DNA of 8,627 bases from Propionibacteriaceae bacterium. GTDB lineage: Bacteria; Actinomycetota; Actinomycetes; Propionibacteriales; Propionibacteriaceae. A program made the translations under genes and the position numbers. The stretch is from contig JAIRVA010000067.1 of assembly GCA_031254155.1 (NCBI GenBank), positions 1 to 8,627 of the forward strand, written 5' to 3'. Below, piece after piece: positions 1 through 6,500 of the stretch. A model generated the notes under the pieces. That model did not search any database. It had not been told where the DNA came from and worked only from the letters and a program-made list of their open reading frames with translations. Position 1 is the first letter of the stretch, and each line of letters starts with the position of its first letter.

Positions 1-1283
1 AGCGCCGCGTACTGCCGCAAACCGGAGTTGATGCGGCGGACGACGAAGACCCAGGCGACGACGATGAGCCCGGCCATGAGCAGGTACGCGACCGCGTCGG
101 AGACGACGGTGTAGGCGACGAAATCCCACAACGCGTGGAGCCCGAAGGGGACCGCGAACAGGGCCAGGAAACGGCCCCACGCCATCGTCCCCAGGCTGAT
201 CTGCATCGCCCCCCTGGGCTGGGCGACCATGAAGGCGGCCCCGGCGATGGCGGTCCAGACGACGTGGCCGCCGACGGACAGCACGCCCCGGATGAGCAGG
301 GTCCACTCGAGGTCGTTGTTGAGCCAGCCCGCCGTCCCGTACCCCATCGTCTCGAAGACGGCGAAGCCAGTTCCCACCACCGCCCCTACGAGCAGGCCGT
401 TGGAGATCAGCGCGCCGTACATCTTCCGGATGAGTACGAAGACCGCGACCGCCTTGGCCAACTCCTCGGTGAAACCGACGAACGTCGCCTCGACGAAGGC
501 CGCGCCGACGCCGTACGAGTCCGAAGTGTGCAGGAGATCCGTCGCCGCCGACACGACGAAGGTCAGGAGAATCGACATCGCACCCCCGATGAAGAAGATG
601 CGCACCACGTCGAAGAAGCTGACGTTCTTCGCCTGGTTCAGCTCCCAGAAGAACACCATGATCGTGGCTGGCATCGCGAGCGCGCCGGTGAAGACGACGC
701 CGGGCACGACGTACCCGCTTGTGTCGCGGAAGATGATCATGCAGAGCCACAACAGCCCGTACGTCGCGATGAGAACGCCGAACACCCGCGAGTACAGCCA
801 AGGCAGCCGCCATTGCCGGTCGTTCAGCGCGGCCCGCGTGCCGGCCACCAGGAGGGCTTCCATGTCGGTGCGGGAGTGGCGCCGGAACGTGTCGCGGAAC
901 AGGTCACGGAAGCGGACGATCGGCTTGCCCTCGAAACCGGTCATCGCGTCAAAAGCCTTCTGGACCCCCGTTTTCCCCGGCGGGTAGACCCCGGGGTACG
1001 GGTACGGCGACGGGTACCCCTCCTTCAGCGCGGCTGGATGAGGGGCGGGCGCAACCGGGACGGGATACCCACCCGGACTGGCCCGGTGGGCCCGGACGGA
1101 TTGAACCGTCCAGGTGAGGTGCGGATCGCCCAAACCGGCGAGCCACTCCAGGAGACCGGGGTACGCGTTCGGATGCTGGGCGACGTACGCCCGCAAGTCG
1201 GGGTAAACCGAAGCGATGTCCGCCAGGACGTTCCCCGTGGTGCGCGGATCGCCGAGAGCCTGGAGCGCCGCTCCCCGGTCCAT
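1..1283 (-). CDS. LRV domain-PrsW family intramembrane metalloprotease, partial
   Basis: Starts at ATG 1283 and stays open for 427 codons to the left edge, so the C-terminus is missing. Residues about 1-62 look like the variant leucine-rich repeat (LRV) domain of actinobacterial proteins (ALGDPRTTGNVLADIA, then YPDLRAYVAQHPNAYPGLLEWL). A Pro/Tyr/Gly-rich linker covers about 69-105. From about 160 the protein is hydrophobic and multi-pass, and shows the four PrsW motifs: EELAK (E273, E274), FAVFE (F307, E311), a GHVVW histidine (H340) and HALWD (H383). Family knowledge: PrsW proteins are membrane proteases with a probable zinc site built from these Glu and His residues; Bacillus PrsW cleaves the anti-sigma factor RsiW. 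The substrate here is unknown. The start lies one base after the rplA stop (TGACATG) without a good ribosome site, which suggests translational coupling to rplA. No upstream in-frame start fits better, and the LRV domain begins right after this one. The family assignment is secure; substrate and role are not. Confidence 0.9.
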   Translation of the reverse strand, partial: MDRGAALQALGDPRTTGNVLADIASVYPDLRAYVAQHPNAYPGLLEWLAGLGDPHLTWTVQSVRAHRASPGGYPVPVAPAPHPAALKEGYPSPYPYPGVYPPGKTGVQKAFDAMTGFEGKPIVRFRDLFRDTFRRHSRTDMEALLVAGTRAALNDRQWRLPWLYSRVFGVLIATYGLLWLCMIIFRDTSGYVVPGVVFTGALAMPATIMVFFWELNQAKNVSFFDVVRIFFIGGAMSILLTFVVSAATDLLHTSDSYGVGAAFVEATFVGFTEELAKAVAVFVLIRKMYGALISNGLLVGAVVGTGFAVFETMGYGTAGWLNNDLEWTLLIRGVLSVGGHVVWTAIAGAAFMVAQPRGAMQISLGTMAWGRFLALFAVPFGLHALWDFVAYTVVSDAVAYLLMAGLIVVAWVFVVRRINSGLRQYAA

Positions 1284-1284
1284 G

Positions 1285-1986
1285 TCAGGCGTCGACTGCT
1301 GTCCGGCGTGCCGGGTCGAGCTGGACCCCGGGGCCCATGGTCGAACTCAGGGTGATCTTGCGGACGTACCGGCCCTTGGACGTGGTCGGCTTCAGCCGGA
1401 GCACCTCGTCAACCGCGGCCACCAAGTTCTCGAACAGCTGCTGGTCGGTGAAGGAGGCCTTCCCGATGATGAAGCAGAGGTTCGCCTGCCGGTCGGCGCG
1501 GAACTCGATCTTGCCGCCCTTGATGTCGGTGACCGCCTTCGCCACGTCCATCGTGACCGTACCCGTCTTGGGGTTCGGCATGAGGCCGCGCGGGCCGAGA
1601 ACCCGGCCAAGCCGGCCGACCTTGCCCATGAGATCGGGGGTGGCGACGACGGCGTCGAAGTCGAGGTACCCGCCGGCGACCTTGTCAATCAACTCGTCGG
1701 CGCCCACCTCGTCGGCACCGGCCGCCTCGGCGGCCGCGGCGTTCTCACCAGTGGCAAAGACGAGGACCCGTGCCGTCTTGCCTGTGCCGTGGGGGAGGTT
1801 GACCGTACCGCGGACCATCTGGTCGGCCTTGCGGGGATCGATACCGAGTCGCATCGCGACTTCGACGGTCTCGTCGAACTTCGCGGACGCCATCTGCTTG
1901 ATGATCGCGATGGCCTCAAGACCGGTGTACAACTTGTTGCCGTCGCGCTTGGTTTCAGCGGTACGGTACGCTTTGCTGCGCTTCAT
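1285..1986 (-). CDS. rplA: 50S ribosomal protein L1
   Basis: Encodes 233 residues, normal for bacterial L1, which binds 23S rRNA at the L1 stalk next to the E site and helps release deacylated tRNA. In many bacteria it also represses its own operon by binding the mRNA. The L1 signature is clear at residues 127-144 (GRVLGPRGLMPNPKTGTV). It is followed by KGGKIEFRADRQANLCFIIG (157-175) and the C-terminal STMGPGV. The frame is open upstream to 2061, but ATG 1986 is chosen because AAAGGA lies about 7 bases before it and because MKRSKAYR is the usual L1 opening. The upstream alternatives at 2010 and 2061 fall inside or beyond a hairpin and lack such a site. It lies 85 bases downstream of rplK and one base upstream of the PrsW-like gene. 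Confidence 0.97.
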   Translation of the reverse strand: MKRSKAYRTAETKRDGNKLYTGLEAIAIIKQMASAKFDETVEVAMRLGIDPRKADQMVRGTVNLPHGTGKTARVLVFATGENAAAAEAAGADEVGADELIDKVAGGYLDFDAVVATPDLMGKVGRLGRVLGPRGLMPNPKTGTVTMDVAKAVTDIKGGKIEFRADRQANLCFIIGKASFTDQQLFENLVAAVDEVLRLKPTTSKGRYVRKITLSSTMGPGVQLDPARRTAVDA

Positions 1987-2004
1987 AACTGGTTCCTTTC
2001 GTTG

Positions 2005-2025
2005 GGCCATCTTCGCGAGATGGCC
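2005..2025 (-). promoter_or_regulatory. Hairpin just upstream of the rplA ribosome site
   Basis: A perfect 8-bp inverted repeat (GGCCATCT and AGATGGCC on the coding strand) with a 5-base CGCGA loop ends about 8 bases before the AAAGGA ribosome site of rplA. No U-run follows, so it is not a standard terminator. It could be an autoregulatory or translational control element, or a partial processing or attenuation site. The structure is certain from the bases; the role is inferred. Confidence 0.5.
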
Positions 2026-2041
2026 TTGCCAGATGTGGTAC

Positions 2042-2055
2042 GGGGAGCGCTCCCC
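2042..2055 (-). repeat. GGGGAGCGCTCCCC palindrome between rplK and rplA
   Basis: A perfect 14-base palindrome lies in the 85-base rplK-rplA gap, 16 bases downstream of the rplK stop. In RNA it would form a 5-bp GC-rich stem with a GCGC loop. It is followed by the 8-bp hairpin at 2005-2025, so the gap holds two tandem stems. There is no U-tract, so full termination is unlikely. Confidence 0.45.
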
Positions 2056-2071
2056 TCCCACGGGTGGTGAC

Positions 2072-2500
2072 TCAGCCGATGGTGACGCCCATGGAACGGG
2101 CGGAGCCTTCGACGATCTTCATGGCGGCCTCAATGTCATTGGCGTTGAGGTCGGGCATCTTGGTCTGGGCGATCTCGCGGACCTGGTCCTTCGTGATGGA
2201 AGCGACCTTGGTCGTGAGCGGGTTCGCCGAACCGGACTTGATCCCCGCGGCCTTCTTGATGAGCTCAGCAGCGGGTGGGGTCTTCGTGATGAACTTGAAG
2301 GTTCGATCCTCGAAAATGGTGATCTCGACCGGGATCACGGTACCCCGCATGGCCTCTGTCGCAGCGTTGTACTGCTTGCAGAACTCCATGATGTTGACAC
2401 CGTGGGGGCCGAGCGCGGTACCGACCGGCGGGGCCGGGGTGGCCGCGCCAGCGTTCAAGGCAACCTTGACGATGGCCGCGACCTTCTTCTTGGCAGGCAT
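2072..2500 (-). CDS. rplK: 50S ribosomal protein L11
   Basis: Encodes 142 residues, the usual length. L11 forms the GTPase-associated centre with the 23S rRNA thiostrepton loop, contacts elongation factors, and is needed for RelA activation. The N-terminal domain shows PPVGTALGPHGVNIMEFCKQYN with its proline pair and glycine-rich turn. The C-terminal RNA-binding domain runs through TKDQVREIAQTKMPDLNA to GSARSMGVTI at the end. The start ATG 2500 follows GAGGAGAAAGGA at good spacing. It sits between nusG (61 bases upstream) and rplA in the conserved order nusG-rplK-rplA. Nothing about the protein looks unusual; the interest is in the hairpins on both sides of it. Confidence 0.98.
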   Translation of the reverse strand: MPAKKKVAAIVKVALNAGAATPAPPVGTALGPHGVNIMEFCKQYNAATEAMRGTVIPVEITIFEDRTFKFITKTPPAAELIKKAAGIKSGSANPLTTKVASITKDQVREIAQTKMPDLNANDIEAAMKIVEGSARSMGVTIG

Positions 2501-2514
2501 TCGGGTCCTTTCTC

Positions 2515-2533
2515 CTCGCGGGCCTTCCGCGAG
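2515..2533 (-). promoter_or_regulatory. Hairpin overlapping the approach to the rplK ribosome site
   Basis: On the coding strand CTCGCGG and CCGCGAG form a perfect 7-bp stem with a 5-base AAGGC loop. The 3' arm abuts the GGAGAAAGGA ribosome site of rplK, so the stem could affect ribosome access. It is the second of two stems in the nusG-rplK gap. E. coli L1 represses its operon at a site upstream of rplK, so the position would fit autoregulation, but I could not recognise the L1-binding internal loop here. Confidence 0.45.
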
Positions 2534-2539
2534 TAATGT

Positions 2540-2556
2540 GCCCTTGTGACAAGGGC
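2540..2556 (-). repeat. Perfect inverted repeat after the nusG stop
   Basis: GCCCTTGT and ACAAGGGC flank a single central base, 5 bases downstream of the nusG stop. In RNA this makes a stem of about 7 bp with a 3-base loop. The following bases (ACATTACTCG) are not a U-run, so it is at best a partial terminator or a processing site between nusG and rplK. A DNA-binding operator is also possible because the repeat is perfectly symmetric. Confidence 0.45.
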
Positions 2557-2561
2557 TTGGA

Positions 2562-3353
2562 TCAGATCTTCTGGACCTGGTCCAAAGTCAATTCGACGGG
2601 GGTGTCGCGGCCCATGAACTCCAGGGTCACCTTGAGCCGCGACAGGCCCAGGTTGATCTCGGTGATCGTCGCGTGCACGCCGGTGAAGGGTCCGTCGGTC
2701 AGCACCACCGAATCGCCGACCCGGAAGTCAACCAACTCGACCTTCTTCTTGCGCTGGGCTTTGCCGCCTTCCTTCTCCGCCTTGAGGGCGAGCGCGGCCG
2801 GAAGCAGCATCTCCACCACCTCGTCCAGGCTGAGCGGGACGGGATCGTTGGCGTGGCCCACGAAACCGGTCACCGACGGCGTGTGCCGGACGGCCGACCA
2901 CGAGTCGTCGGTCAAGTCCATCCGGACCAGCACGTAGCCCGGCAGTACGGTCCGCGTCACCGTCTTCTTGGTCCCGTTGCGGATCTCGACAACATCCTCC
3001 GTCGGTACGACGGTCTCATAGATGTAGTCCTCCATGTTGAGCGTCTTCACGCGGGAGTCGAGGTTTTGCTTGACCCGCTTCTCCATGCCCGAGTACGTGT
3101 GGACGACGTACCAATCGCCGGTCTTCGTCGCCAAACCCTCACGAATCTCCGCGCGCACAGCGTCCGCGTCATCGCTCGAGGGTTCATCCGCCTCCTCGGC
3201 CTCCTCCTCGTCAAGGCCGAACTGGATCCCCGGCTCGGGGGTTTCCTCGTCGTCGGCACCAAGGTCGAGGTGGATTTCGAGATCGTCGACGGACTCGTCC
3301 TCACCCAAGTCAAGGTTCAGTTCCGTGTCCGAAAAGCTCAGGTCGTCTGCCAC
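2562..3353 (-). CDS. nusG: Transcription termination/antitermination protein NusG
   Basis: Encodes 263 residues. NusG binds RNA polymerase across the clamp, tunes elongation and pausing, and links polymerase to Rho or to the ribosome. The NGN domain starts at GDWYVVHTYSGMEKRVKQNL (79-98), with the conserved LPGYVLVRM at 137-145. The C-terminal KOW domain spans about 205-263 (VGDSVVLTDGPFTGVHATI, then GRDTPVELTLDQVQKI). The first 75 or so residues are an acidic extension typical of actinobacterial NusG, in which the motif (E)LNLDLGEDE / EIHLDLGADDE is repeated. A Lys-rich segment (191-205) precedes KOW. The start is GTG 3353, placed 5 bases after AAAGGAG; an ATG two bases upstream is out of frame. 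It follows secE by 11 bases and precedes rplK, as in most bacteria. Confidence 0.97.
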   Translation of the reverse strand: MADDLSFSDTELNLDLGEDESVDDLEIHLDLGADDEETPEPGIQFGLDEEEAEEADEPSSDDADAVRAEIREGLATKTGDWYVVHTYSGMEKRVKQNLDSRVKTLNMEDYIYETVVPTEDVVEIRNGTKKTVTRTVLPGYVLVRMDLTDDSWSAVRHTPSVTGFVGHANDPVPLSLDEVVEMLLPAALALKAEKEGGKAQRKKKVELVDFRVGDSVVLTDGPFTGVHATITEINLGLSRLKVTLEFMGRDTPVELTLDQVQKI

Positions 3354-3364
3354 ATTGGCTCCTT

Positions 3365-4174
3365 TCAGCTGAACAGTTTCAGCATCAGCCAGCCGAACAG
3401 GACGTCAAGCAAACCGATGAATGCGATCATAAACAATACGAACCCCAGCACGATGAGGAAGTAGCGCAGCAACTGGCTGCTCGACGGCCAGGAGACCTTC
3501 TTCAACTCCTGGACGACCTGACCCGTGAACTCGACGGGTCCGGTCTTCTTGGGAGCGTCGGACTTCGTGGCTTCGGCCCGGCTACGCGTGGGACGGTTCT
3601 TCTTCTCCGGGGCAGTCTCGGCCGCTTCCGCCGTGAGCGCGACCGCCGCCGGGGCCTCCGCGGTCTTCCGCGACGGGCGCTTGGTGGAGGCCAGTTCCGC
3701 CGCCTCCTGCCGGGCCTCGTCGGCCTGCTCCTCGTTCACCACGTTGCGGGCGTGCGTACCCTTGAACAGGGACAGAATCGAACCATCATCGTCGGGCTCG
3801 TCGGCGATGGGCTCGTCCTCGGTGAGTTCCGCGGCCTCTTCGATGACTTCGAAGTCGTCGGGGTTGGCCAGGTCTTCGTCCGCCAGTTCCTCGCCGCTCG
3901 GCACGCCGGGTGCCTCCGCGAGGGACCGGATCTGCTCGACGAAAGTCTCCGGAGTTGACGGGGCCGGCTCGGGCTCAGCCGCGACGGCCTCTGGAGTCTC
4001 CCCGGCCGCCCCGGGAACCTCCGACACGCTGGCGGCCTCGCCGTCGACGTACGACACGTACCCGTCGTCCAGATTCTGGGCGTCCGCCGCCGGAGTCGTC
4101 TCAGGCGTCGACTCGGGGGCAGGCGACGGATCGCTGCCGGGGTCCTGCGGACCCTTGGCCTTCTTTTGAGCCAC
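3365..4174 (-). CDS. secE: Preprotein translocase subunit SecE with long acidic N-terminal region
   Basis: Encodes 269 residues from GTG 4174. SecE clamps the SecY channel in the Sec translocase. Only the last 58 residues (about 212-269) are the SecE fold: FTGQVVQELKKVSWPS, the amphipathic helix with the conserved KKVxWP motif, followed by one membrane helix (about 237-258, LRYFLIVLGFVLFMIAFIGL). The first 200 or so residues are low-complexity, rich in Ala, Glu, Asp, Pro and Ser, and become Lys/Arg-rich at about 170-210. This makes the protein much longer than the usual single-span SecE. The frame stays open upstream to 4309, but that part lies inside tRNA-Trp. GTG 4174 (VAQKKAKGPQ) has AGAAGGA about 6 bases before it and is the credible start. 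It is tightly followed by nusG and shares its transcript. Confidence 0.93.
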   Translation of the reverse strand: MAQKKAKGPQDPGSDPSPAPESTPETTPAADAQNLDDGYVSYVDGEAASVSEVPGAAGETPEAVAAEPEPAPSTPETFVEQIRSLAEAPGVPSGEELADEDLANPDDFEVIEEAAELTEDEPIADEPDDDGSILSLFKGTHARNVVNEEQADEARQEAAELASTKRPSRKTAEAPAAVALTAEAAETAPEKKNRPTRSRAEATKSDAPKKTGPVEFTGQVVQELKKVSWPSSSQLLRYFLIVLGFVLFMIAFIGLLDVLFGWLMLKLFS

Positions 4175-4222
4175 GAAAATTCCTTCTACTTCCGACCGGG
4201 CGGCGACCGTCCGTGACGTGGC

Positions 4223-4239
4223 GGGACCGATTTCGTCCC
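4223..4239 (-). other. Small hairpin between tRNA-Trp and secE
   Basis: The 77-base spacer from the tRNA to secE holds a 5-bp inverted repeat (GGGAC, 7-base loop, GTCCC). There is no U-tract and I see no convincing promoter in the spacer, so secE probably depends on read-through from the tRNA promoter. The stem may assist 3' processing of the tRNA, but this is weakly supported. Confidence 0.3.
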
Positions 4240-4251
4240 TGCCCTCCCAAG

Positions 4252-4324
<73 letters not shown>

Positions 4325-4332
4325 ATTCGGTC

Positions 4333-4361
4333 GGCTGTCCTTGGGAAGGCACAGAACAGCC
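4333..4361 (-). other. Structured 5' leader of pre-tRNA-Trp
   Basis: In the transcript from the upstream promoter, GGCTGT (at 4356-4361) can pair with ACAGCC (4333-4338), and an inner CCTT-CCC-AAGG stem forms inside. The hairpin lies 8 bases before the mature tRNA 5' end. It could affect RNase P processing or simply be leader structure. The pairing is visible; the function is a guess. Confidence 0.3.
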
Positions 4362-4363
4362 TA

Positions 4364-4375
4364 GGTCAAATGACC
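4364..4375. promoter_or_regulatory. Possible operator-like inverted repeat GGTCAAATGACC
   Basis: GGTCA and TGACC flank a central AA in the divergent region, about 10 bases downstream of the -10 of the tRNA promoter and about 90 bases upstream of trpE. The arms are short, so chance is a real possibility. It is recorded because it is the cleanest symmetric site between two divergent units linked by tryptophan. Confidence 0.25.
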
Positions 4376-4385
4376 ACGAACGTCC

Positions 4386-4414
4386 ATTCTACGCTAGTTT
4401 TCCCAACAGGTCGA
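4386..4414 (-). promoter_or_regulatory. Sigma-70-type promoter for tRNA-Trp-secE-nusG
   Basis: On the minus strand, TCGACC (-35, 4409-4414; 4 of 6 match TTGACA) is separated by exactly 17 bases from TAGAAT (-10, 4386-4391; 5 of 6 match TATAAT). Transcription would start near 4379 and give a leader of about 55 bases before the tRNA. This is the best promoter in the window, as expected for a stable RNA gene. Confidence 0.65.
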
Positions 4415-4452
4415 ACCGGCTGAGACGCCACCGTCCGGCCCTCACCACGCGG

Positions 4453-4464
4453 CATACTGGAGCC
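4453..4464 (+). promoter_or_regulatory. Candidate -10 for a leaderless trpE transcript
   Basis: CATACT (4453-4458; 4 of 6 to TATAAT, with the key A and final T) ends 6 bases before the GTG of trpE, so transcription would begin at or next to the start codon. GGAG at 4459-4462 is only 2 bases from GTG, too close for a normal ribosome site. No good -35 is seen at 16-18 bases. Leaderless mRNAs are common in actinobacteria, so this is plausible but unproven. Confidence 0.35.
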
Positions 4465-5928
4465 GTGTACGAGCTTATCACCGACCGGGCGGCCCTGGAG
4501 TCGTGGCGCGGGGCGTACCGGACCGCCCCCGTCGCCGCGCGCCTAGCCGGTTGCCTGCGGACTCCGGCCGAGGTCTTCCTGGCCTGCAAGAACGTCAGCC
4601 GCCACTGCTTCCTGCTGGAGAGCGCCGAACAGACGGGGGCCGACGGGCGGTACACCCTGATCGGGTACGATCCCACCCTTGAGCTGACGTGCAAGGACGG
4701 GCGGCTGACGGTCCGGGCCGGCGCGGACTTTACGACCGAGGTGGCCACCCCGGCCCCCGCGATCGCGAAGATCATCGCCGACAACGCCGGACCCCGGGTC
4801 GCGGGCCTCCCGCCGTTCACGGGCGGGCTCGCCGGATACTTCGCTTTCGACTACCTCGCGTATGGCGAACCGACGCTCCGGCGCGACGCCGACGACGAGG
4901 ACGGGTTCCGCGATGTCGATCTCATGCTGTTCGACAAGGTCATTGCCTTCGACCACGCGACCCACGAGCTCTTCCTCATCGTCACCATCAAGCTCGACGC
5001 CCTCGCCGAGAACTACAACCGGGCCCTCGCCGAACTCGACGCCATGGCCCGCCTGGTGACCGAGGGCCGGGGTGCCGAACTGCCGGAACTGAGGCTGACG
5101 GGGCCGTACGACGTCCTGTTCGACCGCGCCCAGTTCACCGCCCTCGTGGCGCGGGCCCAGCGCCACATCACGGACGGCGACATCTTCCAGGTCGTCCTCT
5201 CCAACCGGTTGCGGGCCCCGGCGGAAGGCAGCCTGTTCCAGGCGTACGAGCGGCTCCGCCAGACCAACCCCAGCCCGTACATGTTCTACTTCGCCTCCGA
5301 CGACCTGGAACTGGCCGGGGCAAGCCCGGAGACCCTCGTCCGGCTCGTGGGGGACGAGGTGACGACGTTCCCCCTGGCCGGCACGCGCCCGCGCGGCCAC
5401 ACCGCGGAAGAGGACGAGCAACTCGAGGCCGGTCTCCTGGCCGACGCCAAGGAGTTGGCGGAGCACAACATGCTCGTCGACCTGGGCCGCAACGATATCG
5501 GGAAAATCGCCCAGTTGGGAACGGTGGCGGTCGTCGACTACCTCAATGTCCTGCGCTTCTCCCACGTCATGCACCTCGGCTCGGTCGTCCAGGGCCGCGT
5601 CCGCGACGACGTGACCGCCGTCGACGCGATCAACGCCGTCTTGCCGGCCGGCACCCTATCCGGCGCGCCGAAGATCCGCGCCTGCCAGATCATCAACGAT
5701 CTCGAGGGCGTCAAACGGGGCGTGTACGGCGGCGCCATCGGGTACATCGCCACGTCGGGGGACATGGACACCTGTATCTCGATCCGTCTGGCCTACAAGA
5801 AGGCGGGCCACGTATTGGTCCGGTCGGGGGCCGGGATCGTGGCCGATTCCCACCCGGACACCGAGTTTGACGAGACCATCGCGAAAGCGCGCGCCGTCGT
5901 GGAAGCCCTGCCGGAGGTGGCCGCATGA
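4465..5928 (+). CDS. trpE: Anthranilate synthase component I
   Basis: Encodes 487 residues from GTG 4465. TrpE converts chorismate and ammonia (supplied by TrpG from glutamine) to anthranilate and pyruvate. The N-terminal domain holds LLES (50-53), the element that binds tryptophan for feedback inhibition, so the enzyme is probably feedback-sensitive. The chorismate-binding domain shows LAGTRPRG (304-311), EHNMLVDLGRND (333-344), SHVMHL with the catalytic His (H370), GTLSGAPK (396-403), YGGAIGY (421-427), and GAGIVADS ending in FDET (455-471). Length is normal. The frame is open further upstream (to 3910), but that stretch is antisense to secE and the tRNA; GTG 4465 fits the family N-terminus. 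The stop overlaps the trpG start by four bases (ATGA), which implies coupled translation of the two subunits. No Trp-rich leader peptide is visible upstream. Confidence 0.96.
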   Translation: MYELITDRAALESWRGAYRTAPVAARLAGCLRTPAEVFLACKNVSRHCFLLESAEQTGADGRYTLIGYDPTLELTCKDGRLTVRAGADFTTEVATPAPAIAKIIADNAGPRVAGLPPFTGGLAGYFAFDYLAYGEPTLRRDADDEDGFRDVDLMLFDKVIAFDHATHELFLIVTIKLDALAENYNRALAELDAMARLVTEGRGAELPELRLTGPYDVLFDRAQFTALVARAQRHITDGDIFQVVLSNRLRAPAEGSLFQAYERLRQTNPSPYMFYFASDDLELAGASPETLVRLVGDEVTTFPLAGTRPRGHTAEEDEQLEAGLLADAKELAEHNMLVDLGRNDIGKIAQLGTVAVVDYLNVLRFSHVMHLGSVVQGRVRDDVTAVDAINAVLPAGTLSGAPKIRACQIINDLEGVKRGVYGGAIGYIATSGDMDTCISIRLAYKKAGHVLVRSGAGIVADSHPDTEFDETIAKARAVVEALPEVAA

Positions 5929-6500
5929 TTGCCCTCATCGACAACTACGACTCCTTCACGTACAACCTCTACCAGATGGTCGGGTGGATCGACCCGGACA
6001 TCCGGGTCTTCCGCAACGATGCCCTGAGCGTGGCCGGCCTTGCCGCGCTCCAGCCGTCACACATCATCCTCTCCCCCGGCCCGGGGTACCCCGCCGACGC
6101 GGGCATCACCCCGCACGTGGTCTGGGCTCTGGGCCCCACGGTCCCCATCCTCGGCGTCTGCCTCGGCCACCAGGCGATCTGCGAGGCGATGGGCGGGGTG
6201 ATCATCCACGCGAAATCCCTGGTCCACGGCAAAGCCTCCCGCATCACCCTCGACCAGGCCGACCCGCTGTTCGCGGGGTTGCCTGGGACGATCACCGTGG
6301 GGCGGTACCACTCCCTCGCCGTCGACCCGGCGAGCCTGCCCCCGGCCCTGCGGGCGACGGCCTGGGCCGACGACGGCGAGATCCAGGCCGTCCGCCACGT
6401 CACCTGGCCCGTGGCCGGCGTCCAGTTCCACCCCGAGTCGATCCTCACCCCGTCCGGCCACCAGATCCTCCGGAATTTCCTCCGGCCGCTTGATCATTGA
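5925..6500 (+). CDS. trpG: Anthranilate synthase component II (glutamine amidotransferase)
   Basis: Encodes 191 residues, the normal size of a free-standing TrpG. It hydrolyses glutamine and channels ammonia to TrpE. It starts with the class I amidotransferase opening IDNYDSFTYNL, has the oxyanion strand SPGPGYP (50-56), the nucleophile Cys79 in GVCLGHQ, and the His169/Glu171 pair in GVQFHPES. In the family this subunit may also serve PabB for folate synthesis (PabA role); its place directly after trpE with an ATGA overlap points to tryptophan as its main job. It is not fused to TrpE or TrpD. Confidence 0.96.
   Translation: MIALIDNYDSFTYNLYQMVGWIDPDIRVFRNDALSVAGLAALQPSHIILSPGPGYPADAGITPHVVWALGPTVPILGVCLGHQAICEAMGGVIIHAKSLVHGKASRITLDQADPLFAGLPGTITVGRYHSLAVDPASLPPALRATAWADDGEIQAVRHVTWPVAGVQFHPESILTPSGHQILRNFLRPLDH

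Noticed and set aside
135..1355. Long plus-strand open frames (135-1355 and 229-987) opposite the protease gene
   Set aside because: They are GC-rich shadows antisense to the LRV-PrsW gene, with Arg/Pro/Asp/Gly-heavy composition and no recognisable domain, while the minus strand shows clear catalytic motifs.
1216..2536. Plus-strand open frames over rplA and rplK
   Set aside because: Antisense shadows of two unambiguous ribosomal protein genes; no ribosome site and no family resemblance.
4325..4464. T-box riboswitch or trp leader peptide upstream of trpE
   Set aside because: No T-box sequence, no short ORF with Trp codons and no terminator/antiterminator pair could be seen on the plus strand.
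4543..5574. Minus-strand open frame of 343 codons opposite trpE
   Set aside because: Antisense shadow caused by high GC at third codon positions; Val/Glu/Gly/Arg-rich and without domains.
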